A DNA stretch of 34,668 nt from Candidatus Woesearchaeota archaeon. Its GTDB lineage: Archaea; Nanobdellota; Nanobdellia; Woesearchaeales; GW2011-AR9. Under the pieces are notes generated by a model that saw nothing but the letters and a program-made list of their open reading frames with translations, had not been told where the DNA came from and made no database searches. How positions within the stretch are numbered: position 1 is the first letter of the stretch; each line of letters begins with the position of its first letter. Below, piece after piece: positions 23,334-30,924 of the stretch. A program made the position numbers and the translations under genes. The stretch is taken from positions 1 through 34,668 of the forward strand of contig JABMOA010000039.1 of the NCBI GenBank assembly GCA_013204355.1, read 5' to 3'.

Positions 23334-25385
23334 TTATTTACAAGTTAGTTTGATGTAATTCAAGGCACATTTCCCTTGAAAACTAGTTGGTTCACATATA
23401 ATTTTTATTGGTTGATTATAGAACTCACAAGGTTCACTAGAGGTACATGAAGGAATTTTATCTCCTATCAAAGAACCATTATCATAAACTTCAAATATAT
23501 TTTTTCCTGCGATAATTTTTGTTTGATGAGAAATATCAGTGGAAAATGAACCTTCAATATAAGCAAAACCATAGATAGAGGTTCCATTACTTGAACTAAA
23601 ACTAATTTTTCCTGAACCCGAGGAAGAAGGTAACCCATATAATATAGTCATTTTACTATCCTTATAAATCCATTCAAATTCTAAGGTCACTTCCCCATTG
23701 CATGTAAATTTATTTTTTGTTTCCATTGATGAAAGTGTTTTTGGTTTCATTGTGATTGAACCAAGGCTTGTATTAATTGTTCCTCCATTAGTGAAAAGAT
23801 TCCAATTAGAAGCAAAATTATTTCCAAACCCCTCATAAAATAATTCCTTACTTTGTGGCTTACTCTCACACGTTCCATTATTACATGTATCTCCACTATA
23901 ACAACTTTCTATCTTCCATTCTAAACAATTATCTGTATCGTAATCTCCACACGTTTTTATTTTTGTAGAAGATTCACAGGCTGTTTGTCCTTTAGTGTTA
24001 CATTCATTTGTGCATGTTGGATTTACTATAGAATCTACACAGGCCCCATCTTTACAGGTCTTCCCAGAGCCACAACTTGTTAATTTCCATTCTAGGCAAT
24101 CATCTTTATCATAATTTCCACATGTGTTAATTGAATTTCCATAACATACTGTTTTTCCTTCATACGAACAAATATCTTCACAATTACCCGTATCTTCAAC
24201 ACAAATTAACTTTTCTGGACTACAAACATCACCAGATTCACAAGTCACCGTTGTTTTGTAAATACACCCCCCTTGGGATGGTCTTTTACAGATTTCAACA
24301 ATAGTGTCACTAAGGCATTGTTTGCCTTCATAACTACATTCATCCACACAAGTATTTCCATTACAATCACTATCTTGTTTATCAATTAAACCATCACAGT
24401 CGTTGTCAATGCTATCATAACAATCTTCAGAAGGGATGGAGGTTAAACATTTGTAGTTGTGTAATTCTGCGGCGGCCATGACATTGATGTTTTGTGATTT
24501 GAATGTATCTATATTGTGCCATGTTTTATAAGCTTTACACTCGTCTGGTTGAATGATTCCTTCCGCAACAAGACCTTGGTAAAGATCATAGGGGATATCA
24601 AGTATTGCTTTTTTTGTGTAGGTTAGGATTTTTTTTGTATCACTTCCCACTTTAGGGGTTAAATCTACAAGATCAATCACAGCTGTAATTCTTTTATCTT
24701 GCGCTAACCATACATCTTTTGGAAGAAGGCAACCAATTTCTGTACTCGTTTTTTGTTGGTGTTGAGAATATTTTATTGCAGCATCTAATGAATCGAAATT
24801 TGTATTTTGTGTATATGCATATGTTTTTTCTGCTACGGTGCCTAATGTGTTCCAGTCTAAATCTTTTGCACTGTTATGTTCAAAAATATGGAAGTAAGGT
24901 TCTCCTTGAAAATCTCCATGGAAGACTTCAAATCCATCTCCATCTTCAAATACAATATAGGCATTTGCTAAAGAAATCCCATTTTTTCGTGCAAATACAT
25001 TTACGGTTTCATTACTTTGAGAATCCCAGAAATTAATACGTCCTTGTGCATTTGTAAACCCGGAACTTACAGGAATCCCACCCACAGTATGTGTTTCAAC
25101 TTTTGATTTTTGATTTCCATCAACAACACATTCTAATGATTCGCATATTTGACTAGGAGGACAATCAGAATCGGTGTCGCATGAATTACCTGTACAATAT
25201 GATTCATTTGTTTCAGCTTGTGCACAGATGTAGGGTGCGTTGCAATCATTGTCAACATCACATGATGTCTGAGTAGAACAACCAAAGGCCGTGGCTCCTA
25301 GTAATGCCAATCCCGATAATTTCAATGAGATATTATTTCGTACACTTTGAAGAAATGATTTTTCTGTGACTGATTCTAATGACAT
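23334..25385 (-). CDS. secreted lipoprotein-like Cys-rich repeat protein
   Basis: A 683-residue exported protein on the opposite strand. The N terminus has a basic region, a hydrophobic core and GATAFGC, a plausible lipobox with Cys36 as lipid anchor. Short Asp/Cys motifs follow (CDVDNDCN, CDTDSDCPPSQICE), then a domain of unknown type (about 95-310). A MopE-like calcium motif DCYDSIDNDCDGLID sits at about 321-335. Three Cys-rich repeats of about 50 residues (346-396, 402-449, 458-506) share the patterns ECxxxGxxxC, CGxYDxDxCLEWK and SGxTCxxGxC. The C-terminal part (about 515-683) resembles a LamG-like beta sandwich (LFYEGFGNNFASNWNLF). It separates two pilin-like operons and has its own TATA box (ATTTAAAT) about 28 bases upstream. 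Binding to an extracellular ligand is a guess. Confidence 0.87.
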   Translation of the reverse strand: MSLESVTEKSFLQSVRNNISLKLSGLALLGATAFGCSTQTSCDVDNDCNAPYICAQAETNESYCTGNSCDTDSDCPPSQICESLECVVDGNQKSKVETHTVGGIPVSSGFTNAQGRINFWDSQSNETVNVFARKNGISLANAYIVFEDGDGFEVFHGDFQGEPYFHIFEHNSAKDLDWNTLGTVAEKTYAYTQNTNFDSLDAAIKYSQHQQKTSTEIGCLLPKDVWLAQDKRITAVIDLVDLTPKVGSDTKKILTYTKKAILDIPYDLYQGLVAEGIIQPDECKAYKTWHNIDTFKSQNINVMAAAELHNYKCLTSIPSEDCYDSIDNDCDGLIDKQDSDCNGNTCVDECSYEGKQCLSDTIVEICKRPSQGGCIYKTTVTCESGDVCSPEKLICVEDTGNCEDICSYEGKTVCYGNSINTCGNYDKDDCLEWKLTSCGSGKTCKDGACVDSIVNPTCTNECNTKGQTACESSTKIKTCGDYDTDNCLEWKIESCYSGDTCNNGTCESKPQSKELFYEGFGNNFASNWNLFTNGGTINTSLGSITMKPKTLSSMETKNKFTCNGEVTLEFEWIYKDSKMTILYGLPSSSGSGKISFSSSNGTSIYGFAYIEGSFSTDISHQTKIIAGKNIFEVYDNGSLIGDKIPSCTSSEPCEFYNQPIKIICEPTSFQGKCALNYIKLTCK

Positions 25386-25492
25386 AGTTCTTTTTAGGCG
25401 TTGTTTTATTTAAATATTACTCTTATTTTTGGTGAAACTTACGTAAGGTTTATATACATACTTTGTCTTCTTTTATGAAGATGTTTATACTG

Positions 25493-25530
25493 AACGTTAA
25501 ATAAAATTTAAGATAATTCAATTTAACGTT
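25493..25530. repeat. inverted repeat AACGTTAAAT/ATTTAACGTT
   Basis: Perfect 10-base arms at 25493-25502 and 25521-25530 are separated by 18 bases, upstream of the pilin-like operon. Each arm contains the short palindrome AACGTT. It could be an operator for a dimeric regulator. Confidence 0.45.
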
Positions 25531-25540
25531 TGTACATACC

Positions 25541-25569
25541 AACAAAAAGTTATAAAAAAACTTTTTGTT
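25541..25569. repeat. inverted repeat AACAAAAAGTT/AACTTTTTGTT enclosing a TATA-like box
   Basis: Perfect 11-base arms at 25541-25551 and 25559-25569 flank ATAAAAA, so the TATA-like sequence GTTATAAAAAAAC forms the centre. A factor binding the arms would compete with TBP. A transcript from this box would begin near 25578 and carry a leader of about 20 bases including the ribosome site. Confidence 0.5.
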
Positions 25570-25585
25570 TAGTATATATTAAAAT

Positions 25586-25591
25586 GAGGTG
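25586..25591 (+). promoter_or_regulatory. strong Shine-Dalgarno site
   Basis: GAGGTG lies seven bases before ATG 25599 and is fully complementary to the usual archaeal 16S 3' end. It fixes the start at MVLNKKG and is much stronger than sites of the other pilin-like genes. Confidence 0.6.
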
Positions 25592-25598
25592 AACAAAG

Positions 25599-25961
25599 AT
25601 GGTATTAAATAAAAAAGGGCAAGGGCTTTCTTTAAATGTAATTATAATTGCAGCTTTAGCATTGATTGTATTAGTTGTATTAGCGGTAATTTTCACAAGC
25701 TCTTCAGCAGATTTTGCAGATAAGAGTGATAATGTTGCTGGCGATTCAAAATTGAAATTAACAACATTATCATTAACATATGGTGATTGTCAACCTTCAG
25801 GAAGTGCTGAATCAACATTTATGAATGCATATTCGGCAGCTCAAAGCACAGATGATAAAGATAACGCGGTTTCAAACTTCAAGACCGAAATTACCAGATG
25901 TAAAGATTTTAGTGCAGACAAATTAACGTGCGAAGGTAACTCTGGTTGTCTTTGGGGATAA
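25599..25961 (+). CDS. pilin-like protein, candidate major subunit
   Basis: A 120-residue protein starting MVLNKKG, then QGLSLNVIIIAALALIVLVV, a class III-type signal and membrane helix (about 11-33). A short, polar, Ser/Asp-rich ectodomain follows, with four cysteines, three near the end (ITRCKDF, LTCEGNSGCLWG). It is the first gene of the second pilin-like operon. It alone has a strong ribosome site, its own promoter and flanking palindromes, and its small size fits a major pilin; that role is inferred. No homologous family is recognised. Confidence 0.82.
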   Translation: MVLNKKGQGLSLNVIIIAALALIVLVVLAVIFTSSSADFADKSDNVAGDSKLKLTTLSLTYGDCQPSGSAESTFMNAYSAAQSTDDKDNAVSNFKTEITRCKDFSADKLTCEGNSGCLWG

Positions 25962-25964
25962 ATC

Positions 25965-26228
25965 ATGAACCAAAAAGGTGGGGCTAACATGTGGTGGATT
26001 ATCATTGGTGCAGTTCTTGCACTAGTTGTGTTAGTTGTTCTTGTCTTCATGTTTACCGATAATACAGATCGTGTTAAGGTAGGTTTGAGTGCGTGTTTTG
26101 GTGGAGACTGTAAACCTAAAGGAGAATGCACAGGGAGTATTAATAAAGCTGTAGAATGTTCAGGAAACACAGAAAGTAATCCAATTGTCTGTTGTGTTGG
26201 TAGTGACAAAAAAATTACTACCACATAA
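25965..26228 (+). CDS. small pilin-like protein (MNQKG)
   Basis: An 87-residue protein starting MNQKG and GANMWWIIIGAVLALVVLVV, followed by a short Cys-rich tail (SACFGGDCKPKGECTG, AVECSGN, VCCVGSD). Six cysteines in about 50 residues suggest a small disulfide-knotted domain on a membrane or pilus helix. It lies three bases after the previous stop. The minus-strand ORF 25841-26287 is its shadow. Confidence 0.75.
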   Translation: MNQKGGANMWWIIIGAVLALVVLVVLVFMFTDNTDRVKVGLSACFGGDCKPKGECTGSINKAVECSGNTESNPIVCCVGSDKKITTT

Positions 26229-26229
26229 A

Positions 26230-26379
26230 ATGATCTCTTCTTTTTTTTCTTTATTGAATAATAGGAGAGCAATGAGTACATCAACAATATCTTTGATTGT
26301 CGCTATAATGATCGCTTTGATTGTTTTCATTGTTTTCATTGCCGGTCTCAAAGGAAAATTTGATTTAATAGGTCCATGA
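26230..26379 (+). CDS. 49-residue membrane peptide with RRA class III-like signal
   Basis: Almost only a leader and one helix: LLNNRRA then MSTSTISLIVAIMIALIVFI and a short tail. The ATG at 26230 lies one base after the preceding stop, as elsewhere in this operon, and includes the RRA motif. An internal ATG at 26272 with GGAG nearby would give a 35-residue peptide without the leader. The ORF track extends further upstream into the previous gene, which is unlikely. It overlaps the next gene by four bases. It may be a minimal pilin-like subunit or a membrane peptide. Confidence 0.55.
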   Translation: MISSFFSLLNNRRAMSTSTISLIVAIMIALIVFIVFIAGLKGKFDLIGP

Positions 26380-26546
26380 AATTTAACAAATATAAATTCC
26401 TTCCACAAGGGAAGAAGGGAATGGAGATGAAATTAATTGTTACTCTTATTATTTTACTCATTCTCTTAATCCTTGCAACAATATTATGGCAAACAATTGG
26501 GTCCGAATCAGATACTTTGCTTGGTGGGTTAAAGAATTTATTATAA
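26376..26546 (+). CDS. 56-residue pilin-like membrane peptide (GKKG), missing from the ORF track
   Basis: ATG 26376 overlaps the preceding stop (ATGA) and the frame runs to TAA 26544-26546, one base before the next ATG. The peptide has a basic leader (MKFNKYKFLPQGKKG), then MEMKLIVTLIILLILLILAT and a short tail ending GGLKNLL. Leader, helix and near-absent ectodomain match the neighbouring 49-residue peptide, which suggests a pair. Its exact fit between two genes supports it as real. Confidence 0.65.
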   Translation: MKFNKYKFLPQGKKGMEMKLIVTLIILLILLILATILWQTIGSESDTLLGGLKNLL

Positions 26547-26547
26547 C

Positions 26548-27327
26548 ATGGGATATGCAACTAAATTAGTGTTTTATATTATACCTCTTATTTTACTAAT
26601 TGTTGTTGTGTTTATATTTTTTGGTCAAGGTGGAGCATGGGAAGATTTGAAAGATGTAATTTCAGATGCTAAGACTGTTGCACCAGATCTCACTTTTGGG
26701 GAAAATACTCTTAATGCGAGTGAGATTATTACCCCTGCGCATCACGCTGTTAAGATTAAAGAGTTAGTTAAAATAATTAACGAAACAATGTTAAAAAAAG
26801 GCAACGACAATTGTTTTGTAAAAGGGCCGGTATTTGACGATTTTAGAGATGGGGATGAAAGGACATCCATTTCTTTTGTGCGTGTTTCAAATACGGAATC
26901 AAAATTAGTGGTACGTAGTGGTGCAGGTGGAAAACAAATTGATACAACATTACAAGATAAATTTGAAAACCTGGTTCCTTGTGTTATTGGAGGAAGTAAA
27001 GAGATTACGACAAATTTTGTTGCACGTTTCTTTGATAAAACATCTTCAAATCCAGGAAATTATTTTATGCCAGTTGGTGCTGTAACCTTGTCCTATAAAT
27101 TTGGTGCAACAACATCAGATGGTAATGGCATTTCCGTAGCAGATTTTCCTGAAGAAAAGAATCCAATTAATGATGAAGGGGATAATATGGAAAATAATGG
27201 GTGGCTATTTACGCCCGATGGAAAAAATATTTGTTTTTTCCCCACAAATAAAGCAGTAAATGCAGACGATGATGGTATCGATAACGATTATTTTGATAAT
27301 TTACAAGGTGTGAAAATATGTTCATGA
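26548..27327 (+). CDS. membrane-anchored protein without a KKG motif, 259 residues
   Basis: The N terminus MGYATKLVFYIIPLILLIVVVFIFF is a plain signal anchor; no basic-Gly cleavage motif is present, unlike most neighbours. The ectodomain is alpha/beta with segments FVKGPVFDDFRDGDERTSIS and GNYFMPVGAVTLSYKFG, and cysteines at NDNCFVKG, LVPCVIGG, KNICFFP and the C-terminal ICS. It starts one base after the preceding stop, and its own stop overlaps the next start (ATGA), so it belongs to the operon. No named family is recognised. Confidence 0.8.
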   Translation: MGYATKLVFYIIPLILLIVVVFIFFGQGGAWEDLKDVISDAKTVAPDLTFGENTLNASEIITPAHHAVKIKELVKIINETMLKKGNDNCFVKGPVFDDFRDGDERTSISFVRVSNTESKLVVRSGAGGKQIDTTLQDKFENLVPCVIGGSKEITTNFVARFFDKTSSNPGNYFMPVGAVTLSYKFGATTSDGNGISVADFPEEKNPINDEGDNMENNGWLFTPDGKNICFFPTNKAVNADDDGIDNDYFDNLQGVKICS

Positions 27328-28508
27328 ATAAAAAAGGAATTACAGCGGGATTTATTGTAAGTATTATGATTACAATGATCGCATTTATTGTTATTTCAGG
27401 AGTATTATTAAGATTTACAAATCAAGGCGATGATTTTGAAGCGGAATTATTATGCAAACAAAGCATTGCATTACGAGTTGCGACAACAGTGAAAATAGGG
27501 AGCGAAGATAGTTGGGGAATCAAAGCAAAACTAAAATCTGTTCCCGCTTTATGTAGGACAATAGATAAAAGAACAACCGGAAACCGCGAAAAAATCAAGA
27601 AAGAAGTTGCAGATTCTATGGCACGATGTTGGGAAATGTTTGGTGAAGGGAAGTATGAAGAATTATTACATAGTTCTGATTTCTCTGTAATCCCCGCAGT
27701 CTTTGATTTTGGTGAAACAGATAATAAATGTTTTAATTGTTATACTATCAATATTGCACAAGATGATATTAAAGGTGGCCCAATTATGGCCGGAGAAATG
27801 GAGGATTATTTGACCACTCATAAATATAAAAACAAAGGTAAAACCTATTTGGATTATATTCAAACTTATGGTGGCCCAGGACGAGTTGTGTTTACTGTGC
27901 CTGCGATTTTACCTCGTGAAGGATATGCAATTTCTATGATGCCTAAGAATAGAGAAGTAGGTGACGGAGAAGCGTGGAAAGGCGTTGGTAAGATTGTTGT
28001 TGGTGTGGTTATTGTGGGTGTTGCTGTTTTAGTAACAGGAGTTGTTGTTGCATGTGTTATTGGTACTGCAGGACTTTGTGCTGCACCTGCTGTTGCCACT
28101 GCTGCCGCCGCTGAAGCTGCAACAGTTGCCACTGCAGCGGCAGCGACATCTACGGCAGTAACAGCTTCAGGAGCTTCCGCAACAGCAATTGTTACAGCTG
28201 CCGCTGAAGCATCTGCTGCTGCTGTTGCTGCCGAAACTGCTATCGCCGCTGCAACTGCGTCATCAGGTATTTTAGGATCGGGAGGAGCAGCGCTTGCTGG
28301 GGCAGGTCTTACTACCAAAGTAGCAGTAGTTGCAGGCGCAGCTAAACTAGGGACAGGTACACTTTTAACAGGTGGAGCGATGGCTTATAGTGGTGGAAAA
28401 AGTGTTTTAACCACATTTTACGGAGAACGTGATGTTAGTTCAATTTACTTAGGAAATTTACAAATTGCACAAGAAATGTGTGGTTCGGGAGATATTGCTG
28501 GTGAATAA
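27324..28508 (+). CDS. pilin-like protein (MNKKG) with internal Ala-rich hydrophobic region
   Basis: ATG 27324 (giving MNKKG) overlaps the preceding stop and is preferred to the ORF-track ATG at 27318 (MFMNKKG). The 394-residue product has a class III-like signal and helix (ITAGFIVSIMITMIAFIVI), then a conserved-looking domain with ARCWEMFGEGKYEELL and NKCFNCYTINIA. A second hydrophobic stretch (about 218-250, IVVGVVIVGVAVLVTG) runs into about 80 residues of almost pure Ala, Thr, Ser and Val. The DNA there is clearly richer in GC than its surroundings. Its C terminus is YLGNLQIAQEMCGSGDIAGE. It may be a two-helix membrane protein. The minus-strand ORF 27866-28318 is a shadow of the Ala-rich codons. 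Confidence 0.82.
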   Translation: MNKKGITAGFIVSIMITMIAFIVISGVLLRFTNQGDDFEAELLCKQSIALRVATTVKIGSEDSWGIKAKLKSVPALCRTIDKRTTGNREKIKKEVADSMARCWEMFGEGKYEELLHSSDFSVIPAVFDFGETDNKCFNCYTINIAQDDIKGGPIMAGEMEDYLTTHKYKNKGKTYLDYIQTYGGPGRVVFTVPAILPREGYAISMMPKNREVGDGEAWKGVGKIVVGVVIVGVAVLVTGVVVACVIGTAGLCAAPAVATAAAAEAATVATAAAATSTAVTASGASATAIVTAAAEASAAAVAAETAIAAATASSGILGSGGAALAGAGLTTKVAVVAGAAKLGTGTLLTGGAMAYSGGKSVLTTFYGERDVSSIYLGNLQIAQEMCGSGDIAGE

Positions 28509-29366
28509 GAAAGGTGAAATGATGTGGAAATTAATCACGTTAGTTCTTGCTATTGTGATTTTAGTAGTTATAGTTGGTGCGTTTTTCCCAAGTCTTTTTA
28601 GTTCTGGTGATATTATAAAAACACAAATTGGAGGGATTGATGCGGATCCTGATTGTGATGATATTAAAGGAGCAGCCGATGAGTGCCCCTGCACTTCTGG
28701 CGATTATGTATCAGTTTATAGAGGATGTCCTGCTGAATTCACATTAGAACTAAAGAATGCAGATAAGCATAAATATAATACAGATACTGCTTGTGGACTT
28801 ATTAATCCTTGTGGAAAAATTAATTCAGAAGAAGAAGAAGGCGGTACTTTTACACGTACACCAGAAGAACAAGCATTACCTCATTTCAGATCCTTAGAGA
28901 TTTTGCACAAGATGATGATGCTTCTAAACAAGGAATAGTTAGGCAAGCCTGTTTAGCATGGGTAGGAGATACACAAGCAAATTGTCCAACTGAAGGTAAT
29001 GATTGTGATGACGATGAATATGCATATCAACCATTAACCGTTAATTGTTGGATTATGGCAAGCGAGCAGGATGCCGGATTAGATCAAAATGATTGTGGTC
29101 AGAAACAATTTGCAGATGGTACAATCATTTCAGAATCCACATATTCCAATATTGATGCATCAGCAGTTCAAACATCTTATCATTCTGTAGATGGTGAAGA
29201 CGATCCTAAAATACTTTTTACCTACAAATGGAAAGCGCCACAGGAATCTGGCTCTCTTTTATGTAATAAGGGATTCTGGGTTGGTTGTGGTGGTGGAAAT
29301 GCAGCAACAATTAAAGTCAATGGCCAAGATTATGAATGTAAAAATCAAGAGTGGACTAAAAAATGA
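28501..29366 (+). pseudogene. pilin-like gene (MNKKG) interrupted by a frameshift
   Basis: GTG 28501 overlaps the previous gene by eight bases and gives (M)NKKGEMMWKLITLVLAIVIL, the family start; the ORF-track ATG at 28465 lies inside the upstream gene. The first frame runs to a TAG at 28936-28938, ending in unrelated-looking LHKMMMLLNKE. One frame back, sense continues without a stop from 28824 to the TGA at 29364-29366, passing ILRDFAQDDDASKQGIV, QACLAWVGDTQANC and ICESTYS-like polar Cys-rich sequence ending YECKNQEWTKK. A one-base deletion between 28824 and 28935 would explain it. The restored product would be about 288 residues with a Cys-rich ectodomain. No standard slippery heptamer is seen, so mutation or sequencing error is likelier than programmed shifting. 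Confidence 0.75.
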
Positions 29367-30064
29367 ACCATAAAATCAAACAAGAATCTAAAGGGGTTTT
29401 AATTTTTCCAGATCGTAAAGGAATTATGGTGAAATTTTTAGTGACCTTACTTCTTGCCATTATTATTTTTGTTCCTTCTTGCATATTCGTTAACAAAATA
29501 TTGGATGCGGGCACAAGATCTAGCGAACAAGCAAAGGATAATTTTGTTGATTTCATTAAAGAATTAAATGAATTTGCATTTGATGAAGAAAAAATTGCAG
29601 GATCTCGTTCTAGTACCCAATTAATCTTAGATAAAGAAACTGCGATAGTATATTATGAAAAAGATAAACCTAAAGTTGAAGTTGCAATAGATCCCAAAGG
29701 TACTTCTCTTGGCGTTGATATTGACATGACAATTCAAAAACCAGCCGTATGTAAGGAAGGGAAAAATTGTATTTGTTTATTACGGAAATCAGAGTTTGAA
29801 ATTTCTAGATTGTCAAGGACTATTGATGTGAAACCAAAACGGTTTCTTTGTGAAAATTTAGATTACGAACTTCAGATTGACACTTGTAATATTGGCGAAC
29901 CACATTTAGTTGAATCCTATACTTGTAAAAATGGATTCTTGATTGAACGTAAGCTTGTTGCAGGTTCTTCTAGTGATTCAGTAAATTATTTTGAAGTCCA
30001 ACGGAGATCCACGATTTTCATGTTAAAAGAAGCAAATTCTATTAGAATTACAGGGGTGTCATAA
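29363..30064 (+). CDS. pilin-like protein with extended leader (PDRKG-IMVKF)
   Basis: A 233-residue protein. A 20-residue basic leader ends DRKG, followed by IMVKFLVTLLLAIIIFVPSC, a class III-like signal and helix. The ectodomain is beta-rich with cysteines at AVCKEGKNCICLL, RFLCENLD, IDTCNIG and SYTCKNG, then a C-terminal FMLKEANSIRITG. The ATG overlaps the stop of the frameshifted gene and its own stop overlaps the next ATG by one base (TAATG). No named family is recognised. Confidence 0.8.
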   Translation: MNHKIKQESKGVLIFPDRKGIMVKFLVTLLLAIIIFVPSCIFVNKILDAGTRSSEQAKDNFVDFIKELNEFAFDEEKIAGSRSSTQLILDKETAIVYYEKDKPKVEVAIDPKGTSLGVDIDMTIQKPAVCKEGKNCICLLRKSEFEISRLSRTIDVKPKRFLCENLDYELQIDTCNIGEPHLVESYTCKNGFLIERKLVAGSSSDSVNYFEVQRRSTIFMLKEANSIRITGVS

Positions 30065-30462
30065 TGTTTTCACAGAAAAAAGGGAACAGTGCGCTTATGC
30101 TCATGTTTGAAATTATTATTGTAGGGTTAGTTGTATTTATGGCGTTTAGTATTGCTGAAAAATTTGCAACATCTCAAACATCTAATAAATATAATTTAGC
30201 AAATGATTTTGGATTAATGGTCAATACGTTAGTTGCGTCTCCAGGTCATGCAATCGTAAATTATCCAGGAGATTTAACTCCGTTTAATATTGTACTAAAA
30301 CAAAATTATGTAGAAATCTGGGAAGCTGAAGGGTCAAAATCAACAATTAAAAAAATGTTTGATGTACCCATAGGATATAAATTATCTGGATTCACAGAAA
30401 AACAGAAAGATGTTTGTTTAGAAAAAACGTTGGACCGAGAAATAAAATTAAGGAAATGTTAA
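30064..30462 (+). CDS. pilin-like protein (MFSQKKG), 132 residues
   Basis: Starts MFSQKKG then NSALMLMFEIIIVGLVVFMA, a short prepilin-type leader and helix with a glutamate within the helix. The ectodomain of about 95 residues contains NDFGLMVNTLVASPGHAIVN and ends DVCLEKTLDREIKLRKC. Size and layout resemble minor pilins. It is sandwiched by overlap and direct abutment between neighbours, so it is surely cotranscribed. Confidence 0.8.
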   Translation: MFSQKKGNSALMLMFEIIIVGLVVFMAFSIAEKFATSQTSNKYNLANDFGLMVNTLVASPGHAIVNYPGDLTPFNIVLKQNYVEIWEAEGSKSTIKKMFDVPIGYKLSGFTEKQKDVCLEKTLDREIKLRKC

Positions 30463-30924
30463 ATGGTATTTGATGCAACAAGAAAATCATTGTACTGGAT
30501 GATGGCAGGAATCGTAATTACTATGACAATATTTGGGTTTGCAATGATTTTGTCTATGTTTCAAAATAGTCAATTAGCAACACCAGAAGAATTTGAAGCT
30601 GAAATAATTGCATTACGATTTACACAATCAGAAGATTGTTTTGCATATAAAGATCTAAAAACAGGGAGAGTGTTTCCAAGTGTCATAGACCCACTTAAAT
30701 TAAATAAAGATCAACTTCAAAGATGCTATCAAACATCTACAAGTGCAAAAGGATTAAAAGATTTTAATTTTGGGGTGGAAGTAGATGGATTTACACAAAC
30801 ACCCTTAATGACCAACAATTTCATCCTTAATAGAGTCAAATTTGAACTTCCAAAAAAGAAAGTTTTTGTAAAAAATGGAGATCAATTCATAGAAACACAA
30901 ATGAAGGTATCTATTAGCAGATGA
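30463..30924 (+). CDS. pilin-like membrane protein lacking the Gly cleavage residue
   Basis: A 153-residue protein starting MVFDATRKSLYWMMAGIVIT, with a membrane helix at about 12-32. The leader ends R-K-S rather than K-K-G, so prepilin cleavage is doubtful. The ectodomain includes EFEAEIIALRFTQSEDCFAY and the motif KLNKDQLQRCY, and ends with alternating strands (KVFVKNGDQFIETQMKVSIS). It starts directly after the previous stop and its stop overlaps the next ATG (ATGA). No named family is recognised. Confidence 0.78.
   Translation: MVFDATRKSLYWMMAGIVITMTIFGFAMILSMFQNSQLATPEEFEAEIIALRFTQSEDCFAYKDLKTGRVFPSVIDPLKLNKDQLQRCYQTSTSAKGLKDFNFGVEVDGFTQTPLMTNNFILNRVKFELPKKKVFVKNGDQFIETQMKVSISR

Larger units (their letters stand above)
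25386..25598. promoter_or_regulatory. divergent intergenic region between lipoprotein-like and pilin-like genes
   Basis: 213 bases without a convincing gene. Moving left to right it holds the minus-strand TATA box of the lipoprotein-like gene (about 25409-25418), a plus-strand TTTATATA box (about 25449-25456), two perfect inverted repeats listed separately, and the GAGGTG ribosome site of the gene at 25599. A nine-codon frame at 25475-25504 follows the 25449 box but is too short to call. Confidence 0.5.

Noticed and set aside
25475-25504. Nine-codon ORF 22 bases after a TATA-like box
   Set aside because: Too short to separate from chance, and it runs into one arm of the palindrome; noted only as part of the regulatory region.
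27866-28318. 150-residue minus-strand ORF, almost all Ala/Thr/Val/Pro
   Set aside because: It mirrors the Ala-rich codons of the plus-strand pilin-like gene, which has coupling to both neighbours and a clear N-terminal signal.
28824-28938. Programmed -1 frameshifting
   Set aside because: No X-XXY-YYZ slippery heptamer or strong downstream hairpin is apparent in the interval; a simple deletion is more economical.
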